Shown here: positions 3,742 through 6,163 of the stretch, one piece after another
How the letters are laid out: each line of letters begins with the position of its first letter
Position numbering within the stretch: the first letter of the stretch is position 1
Source: an uncultured Azospirillum sp.
GTDB lineage: Bacteria; Pseudomonadota; Alphaproteobacteria; RF32; CAG-239
NCBI GenBank assembly: GCA_902489795.1
Contig: CABUBU010000050.1
Span: 1-6,163 of the forward strand
Length of the DNA stretch: 6,163 bases
Direction of reading: 5' to 3'
The notes under the pieces: generated by a model
The model's database searches: none
Told to the model about the DNA's origin: nothing
The model's input: only the letters and a program-made list of their open reading frames with translations
Translations under genes and position numbers: made by a program

Positions 3742-4824
3742 ATGAATAAGATCAAAAGAATCGGTATTTTAACCAGCGGCGGCGACTGCGCCGGCCTGAA
3801 CGCCGTCATCCGTTCGGTCGTTAACGCCGCCACGCTCAAAGGCTGGGAAGTTTACGGCATCAAATTCGGCACCGACGGGCTCACCAACCGCCCGCTTGAA
3901 TACGAAGTGCTGACCGAAGCCGGTTTTTCCAACACGCCGTGGCCGCGCCTGAGCGGTTCCTACCTCGGTTCGCTCAACAGCGGGGTTAAGCTCGAATCCA
4001 TGGAAACCCTTTCGCAGAAATTCGGCGAAGGCGCCCGCGAACTGGGGCTTGACGCTCTGGTTGTCGTCGGCGGCGACGGCAGCATGAACATCGTCAGCAA
4101 CTACTGCCACATGGCCGGTATCAAAATGGTCGGCATTCCGAAGACGATCGACAACGACACGCCGATTACCGACGCTTCGGTCGGCTTTGCCACCGCCTGT
4201 CAGGTCTGCACCGGCGCGCTCGATTCGCTTGAGCTGACCGCCCGTTCCCACAATCGCGCCCTCATTCTCGAAGTGATGGGCCGCGACGCCGGCCACCTGG
4301 CCATGCATGCCGCTCTTGCCGGTTTTGCCGACGTCTGTCTGGTGCCGGAAATTCCCTATAAAATCGATTCGATTATCGAAAAGCTGGAAACGATCAAAAA
4401 CAACGGCCGCAACCACGCGCTGATCGTCGTTTCCGAAGGCGTCAAACGCGAAGACGGACAACATGTCGCTGCCGCCACCAATAAAATCGGCGAAACCGTT
4501 TACGGCGGTATCGGCCAATATCTGAGCGCGGAGATCAACAAGCGCTGCAAAGTCTTCCAGACCCGCGTCACCACTCTCGGCCACACTCAGCGTTCGGGCG
4601 ATCCGTCGCCGACCGACCGCATCCTGGCCACCATGTTCGGCGCCAAAGCAGTCGAACTGCTGGAAGAAGGCAAAACCAACCGTATGGTGGTTTGGAAAAA
4701 CAGTAAAATCAGCGACTTTGACATTGACGAAGTCGTCAGGGAAGGCACCACCCTGCTTGACGTCAACAGCGATTATGTCAAAGCGGCCCGCGCCGTCGGC
4801 ATGTATGTCGGTGAAGAAGAATAA
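3742..4824 (+). CDS. pfkA: 6-phosphofructokinase
   Basis: This 360-residue cytoplasmic enzyme belongs to the PFK-A family and phosphorylates fructose 6-phosphate to fructose 1,6-bisphosphate, the committing step of glycolysis. Visible motifs are TSGGDCAGLN (11-20) for phosphate-donor binding, GGDGS (110-114), PKTIDND (133-139) with the catalytic aspartate, MGRDAGHLA (179-187), SEG (231-233) and LGHTQRSGDPSPTDR (279-293) for fructose 6-phosphate binding. It is about 40 residues longer than the E. coli enzyme, as in the group III (mixed ATP/PPi) branch. The donor-selecting pair is mixed: Gly in GGDG, which is the ATP-type state, with Lys in PKTIDND, which is common in PPi-type and group III enzymes. 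ATP is the likelier donor. The ATG at 3742 follows AGGAG (3731-3735) by six bases; a TTG 18 bases upstream would include that site and is rejected. The gene is GC-rich and is followed by a strong terminator, so it is probably monocistronic. Confidence 0.96.
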   Translation: MNKIKRIGILTSGGDCAGLNAVIRSVVNAATLKGWEVYGIKFGTDGLTNRPLEYEVLTEAGFSNTPWPRLSGSYLGSLNSGVKLESMETLSQKFGEGARELGLDALVVVGGDGSMNIVSNYCHMAGIKMVGIPKTIDNDTPITDASVGFATACQVCTGALDSLELTARSHNRALILEVMGRDAGHLAMHAALAGFADVCLVPEIPYKIDSIIEKLETIKNNGRNHALIVVSEGVKREDGQHVAAATNKIGETVYGGIGQYLSAEINKRCKVFQTRVTTLGHTQRSGDPSPTDRILATMFGAKAVELLEEGKTNRMVVWKNSKISDFDIDEVVREGTTLLDVNSDYVKAARAVGMYVGEEE

Positions 4825-4846
4825 GGCCGTAAACACGTCTCCCCGA

Positions 4847-4876
4847 GAGCCCGGAAAAACTTCCGGGCTCTTTTTT
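4847..4876 (+). terminator. Rho-independent terminator of pfkA
   Basis: GAGCCCGGAA (4847-4856) pairs perfectly with TTCCGGGCTC (4861-4870) around an AAAC loop and is followed by T6 (4871-4876). It lies 22 bp after the pfkA stop. Confidence 0.95.
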
Positions 4877-4893
4877 GCGAAAAAAATTGACTT

Positions 4894-4923
4894 TTGACAA
4901 AAAAACTGTCACAATATTTTTAT
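4894..4923 (+). promoter_or_regulatory. putative promoter of the MORN-like repeat gene, with -35 dyad
   Basis: A perfect TTGACA (4894-4899) is followed by AT-rich -10 candidates TATTTT (4915-4920, 15-bp spacer) or TTTTAT (4918-4923, 18-bp spacer). The -35 box forms one arm of the inverted repeat TGACA-N7-TGTCA (4895-4911). The geometry resembles the pfkA dyad, but the sequence differs. Confidence 0.55.
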
Positions 4924-4945
4924 ACAACAACAAAAGGATACGGGC

Positions 4946-6001
4946 ATGGCGTATAATAAATTGAGAAAACTTCTCGGAATGAAGCCGAAAGCGGACAAAA
5001 CCACAAGCGAAAAAGGCGTTACCACCATCACCGACTATTTTCCCGACTTTTCGGTCAAAGAGGTGGCTGAATACCGGGAAGACGGCTCGCAGCTTTCCGC
5101 ATCCCGCTACAGCAAAGGCCAAATCAGCGAAAAAACCGATTATCTCGTTGACGGCGGGCAGACTTTCAGCCTGTATTCCGACGGCGTTTTGACCGAACAG
5201 ACGACGACGCGCGCCGACGGAGAAAAAACCGTTACGGCCTTCGCCAAGGGTAAAAAAACGGAAAGGACGACCTATCATCCCGACGGCCGCCGCACCGTCG
5301 ACTCTTTTGAAAACGGCAAACAGACCGGCGCAACAGACTACTATCCCGACGGCAGCAAGATCATCAGCACTTTTTCCGACGATTTTAGTTACCAAACCAA
5401 AATCAATGCCGACGGCAGCATTGATTACAAAGACAGACTGTGCAGCCGCGGCGGCAAACCGATCACCCGCGCTTTTTCCAGAGAATCACGCAAAACCGCT
5501 TATATCAACGTCTATGTAAACGGTTTTAAACTGGGAGAAACGATCGGCCTCGGACATGCCTACAAACCCGAACAGGAAGCGGAATCCGTCCGTCAGAACA
5601 CCCTGTATAATGCCGCAAACCGGGCTATTGCCAAAGGCGACGAGGACGAGTTGGAAGCCATCACCGCGCAGGCTCGGAAACAAAAGGAACTGTTGGACAA
5701 TCCGCAGTTTCAAAGCTTGCTGAATTCCTGCTATGCGGCAACCAAAGCCGCCGTTTCCGTCAAAGACGTCAAAAAATTTCAGGTGGAATTTCACAAACGG
5801 CTGGAAGCGAGCGGCTATCAGCGGCTGCAACCGCAAGGGCGGATAAATTCCTCCTTCGACAGAATGCGCGGCAACCTGGAAACGGCAAAAACTGCAGGCA
5901 AAGAACAAACCCCGGTAACAGAAAGCCGGGAAACGCGCAGCGACGGGAATGTTTCGCAAACATCGCACATTGGTTTTGACAAAGGCCGTGTGATCGAATA
6001 A
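4946..6001 (+). CDS. MORN_2-like repeat protein of unknown function
   Basis: The 351-residue protein lacks a signal peptide or membrane segment. Residues about 41-163 form roughly five tandem repeats of 22 residues, plus partial ends, with the pattern T-x-Y-x-x-D-G-x-x-T-x3-F-x2-G-K-x-T-E-x: units near 41-63, 64-85, 86-107, 108-129 and 130-151, with a partial one at 152-163. Alternating aromatic and DG turns predict a flat beta-hairpin stack like MORN_2 (YwqK-like) repeats. A link region (164-205) is followed by a charged, mostly helical C-terminal half (206-315) with a single run AQARKQKELLDNPQFQSLLN, and a low-complexity tail. In other proteins such repeats bind lipids, proteins or effectors; which applies here is unknown. 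The ATG at 4946 follows AAGGA (4934-4938) by seven bases. It has its own promoter and terminator, so its position after pfkA implies no shared role. Confidence 0.75.
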   Translation: MAYNKLRKLLGMKPKADKTTSEKGVTTITDYFPDFSVKEVAEYREDGSQLSASRYSKGQISEKTDYLVDGGQTFSLYSDGVLTEQTTTRADGEKTVTAFAKGKKTERTTYHPDGRRTVDSFENGKQTGATDYYPDGSKIISTFSDDFSYQTKINADGSIDYKDRLCSRGGKPITRAFSRESRKTAYINVYVNGFKLGETIGLGHAYKPEQEAESVRQNTLYNAANRAIAKGDEDELEAITAQARKQKELLDNPQFQSLLNSCYAATKAAVSVKDVKKFQVEFHKRLEASGYQRLQPQGRINSSFDRMRGNLETAKTAGKEQTPVTESRETRSDGNVSQTSHIGFDKGRVIE

Positions 6002-6019
6002 CCCGAGCCGATTTTTTAA

Positions 6020-6053
6020 CCCCGAAGACAAAGCGCTTCGGGGTCTTTGTCTT
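6020..6053 (+). terminator. hairpin(s) after the repeat-protein gene, possible terminator
   Basis: CCCCGAAG (6020-6027) pairs with CTTCGGGG (6036-6043). An overlapping stem, AAGACAAAG (6025-6033) with CTTTGTCTT (6045-6053), is nine perfect pairs and excludes the first. The only U-rich tail is TCTTTGTCTT, so termination may be moderate. Confidence 0.55.
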
Positions 6054-6057
6054 GATG

Positions 6058-6117
6058 CTTTACAGACTACCCCCATTTTAATGGTGGTTTAATGCTCATG
6101 ACGCCGACGCTGTAAAG
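6058..6117 (+). mobile_element. putative left end of an IS200/IS605-family insertion sequence
   Basis: The imperfect hairpin at 6069-6088 is ACC / C-T mismatch / CCAT, loop TTTA, ATGG / GGT, a form typical of the subterminal hairpins bound by Y1 transposases. It lies just upstream of a transposase-like start at 6122. The same hairpin and flanking GC-Y-TTA and AATGCT occur in the element at 2661. CTTTACAG (6058-6065) and CTGTAAAG (6110-6117) form an outer 8-bp inverted repeat around it. The exact cleavage point cannot be set from this sequence. Confidence 0.5.
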
Positions 6118-6121
6118 AATT

Positions 6122-6163
6122 ATGGAATTAGTACAAAGTCAACATAGAATTTACCGTTTGAGT
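6122..6163 (+). CDS. tnpA: start of a putative Y1 (HUH) transposase TnpA, cut by the window edge
   Basis: Fourteen codons from the ATG at 6122 are open to the last base and read MELVQSQHRIYRLS. IS200/IS605 TnpA proteins commonly begin with a segment of the form x-H-x-I/V-Y-x-L-x, followed by YHLVFVTKYR, so the match is as good as 14 residues allow. TnpA is a tyrosine HUH transposase that cuts and rejoins single-stranded ends at subterminal hairpins. The left-end-like hairpin directly upstream strengthens the call. No strong ribosome binding site is seen (GTAAAG only). The catalytic residues lie beyond the window. Confidence 0.5.
   Translation, partial: MELVQSQHRIYRLS

Noticed and set aside
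3769..4836. 355-codon open frame on the minus strand through pfkA
   Set aside because: It is the mirror of a highly biased, GC-rich pfkA and its translation is low in protein-like order; the plus-strand frame has all PFK motifs.
4778..5395. 205-codon minus-strand frame, and a similar one at 5486-6076
   Set aside because: Both are antisense to the repeat-protein gene, one crosses the pfkA terminator, and neither has a recognisable domain.

Overview
The window looks like the chromosome of an alphaproteobacterium, probably one of the uncultured, host- or gut-associated lineages. The evidence is an alphaproteobacterial-type ribosomal protein bS21, a DUF465 (YdcH-like) protein with the alphaproteobacterial C-terminal P-x-I-I-A ending, and several small secreted or repeat proteins of a kind I associate with those genomes. 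The assignment is by family resemblance only. Coding regions are GC-rich and the spacers between them are AT-rich.

Layout. Positions 1-184 form a potentially structured leader RNA in front of a small acidic/basic protein gene of unknown function (185-436). The 3' end of that gene lies in an 88-bp tandem duplication, which runs into about 540 bp of non-coding, purine-rich repeats (437-980). Next comes a secreted protein of about 200 residues (981-1583). A bidirectional terminator separates it from a convergent helical-repeat protein (1659-2132, minus). A strong sigma70-type promoter then drives a secreted cysteine-rich miniprotein (2260-2604).

At about 2661-2796 lies a compact element with no protein gene. 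It has a left-end-like hairpin, internal stem-loops and a right-end-like hairpin, arranged like a non-autonomous IS200/IS605-family derivative. The same left-end hairpin recurs at 6058-6117, directly in front of a reading frame cut off by the window edge. Its first 14 residues resemble the start of a Y1 (HUH) transposase TnpA. The end of the window is therefore probably the left end of a fuller relative of that element.

Between these two elements lie the core genes. rpsU (3074-3280, minus) and a DUF465 gene (3389-3601, minus) are divergent from pfkA, a 360-residue phosphofructokinase (3742-4824). A 351-residue protein with about five 22-residue MORN-like repeats follows (4946-6001). pfkA and the repeat-protein gene each appear to have their own promoter with an inverted repeat over the -35 box, and each is followed by a hairpin, so they are probably separate transcription units.

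The best candidates for new biology are the transposase-less IS200/IS605-like element with its omega-RNA-like 3' end, the switch-like leader RNA at 1-184, and the small secreted or repeat proteins. Nothing here can be firmly called a complete new system.
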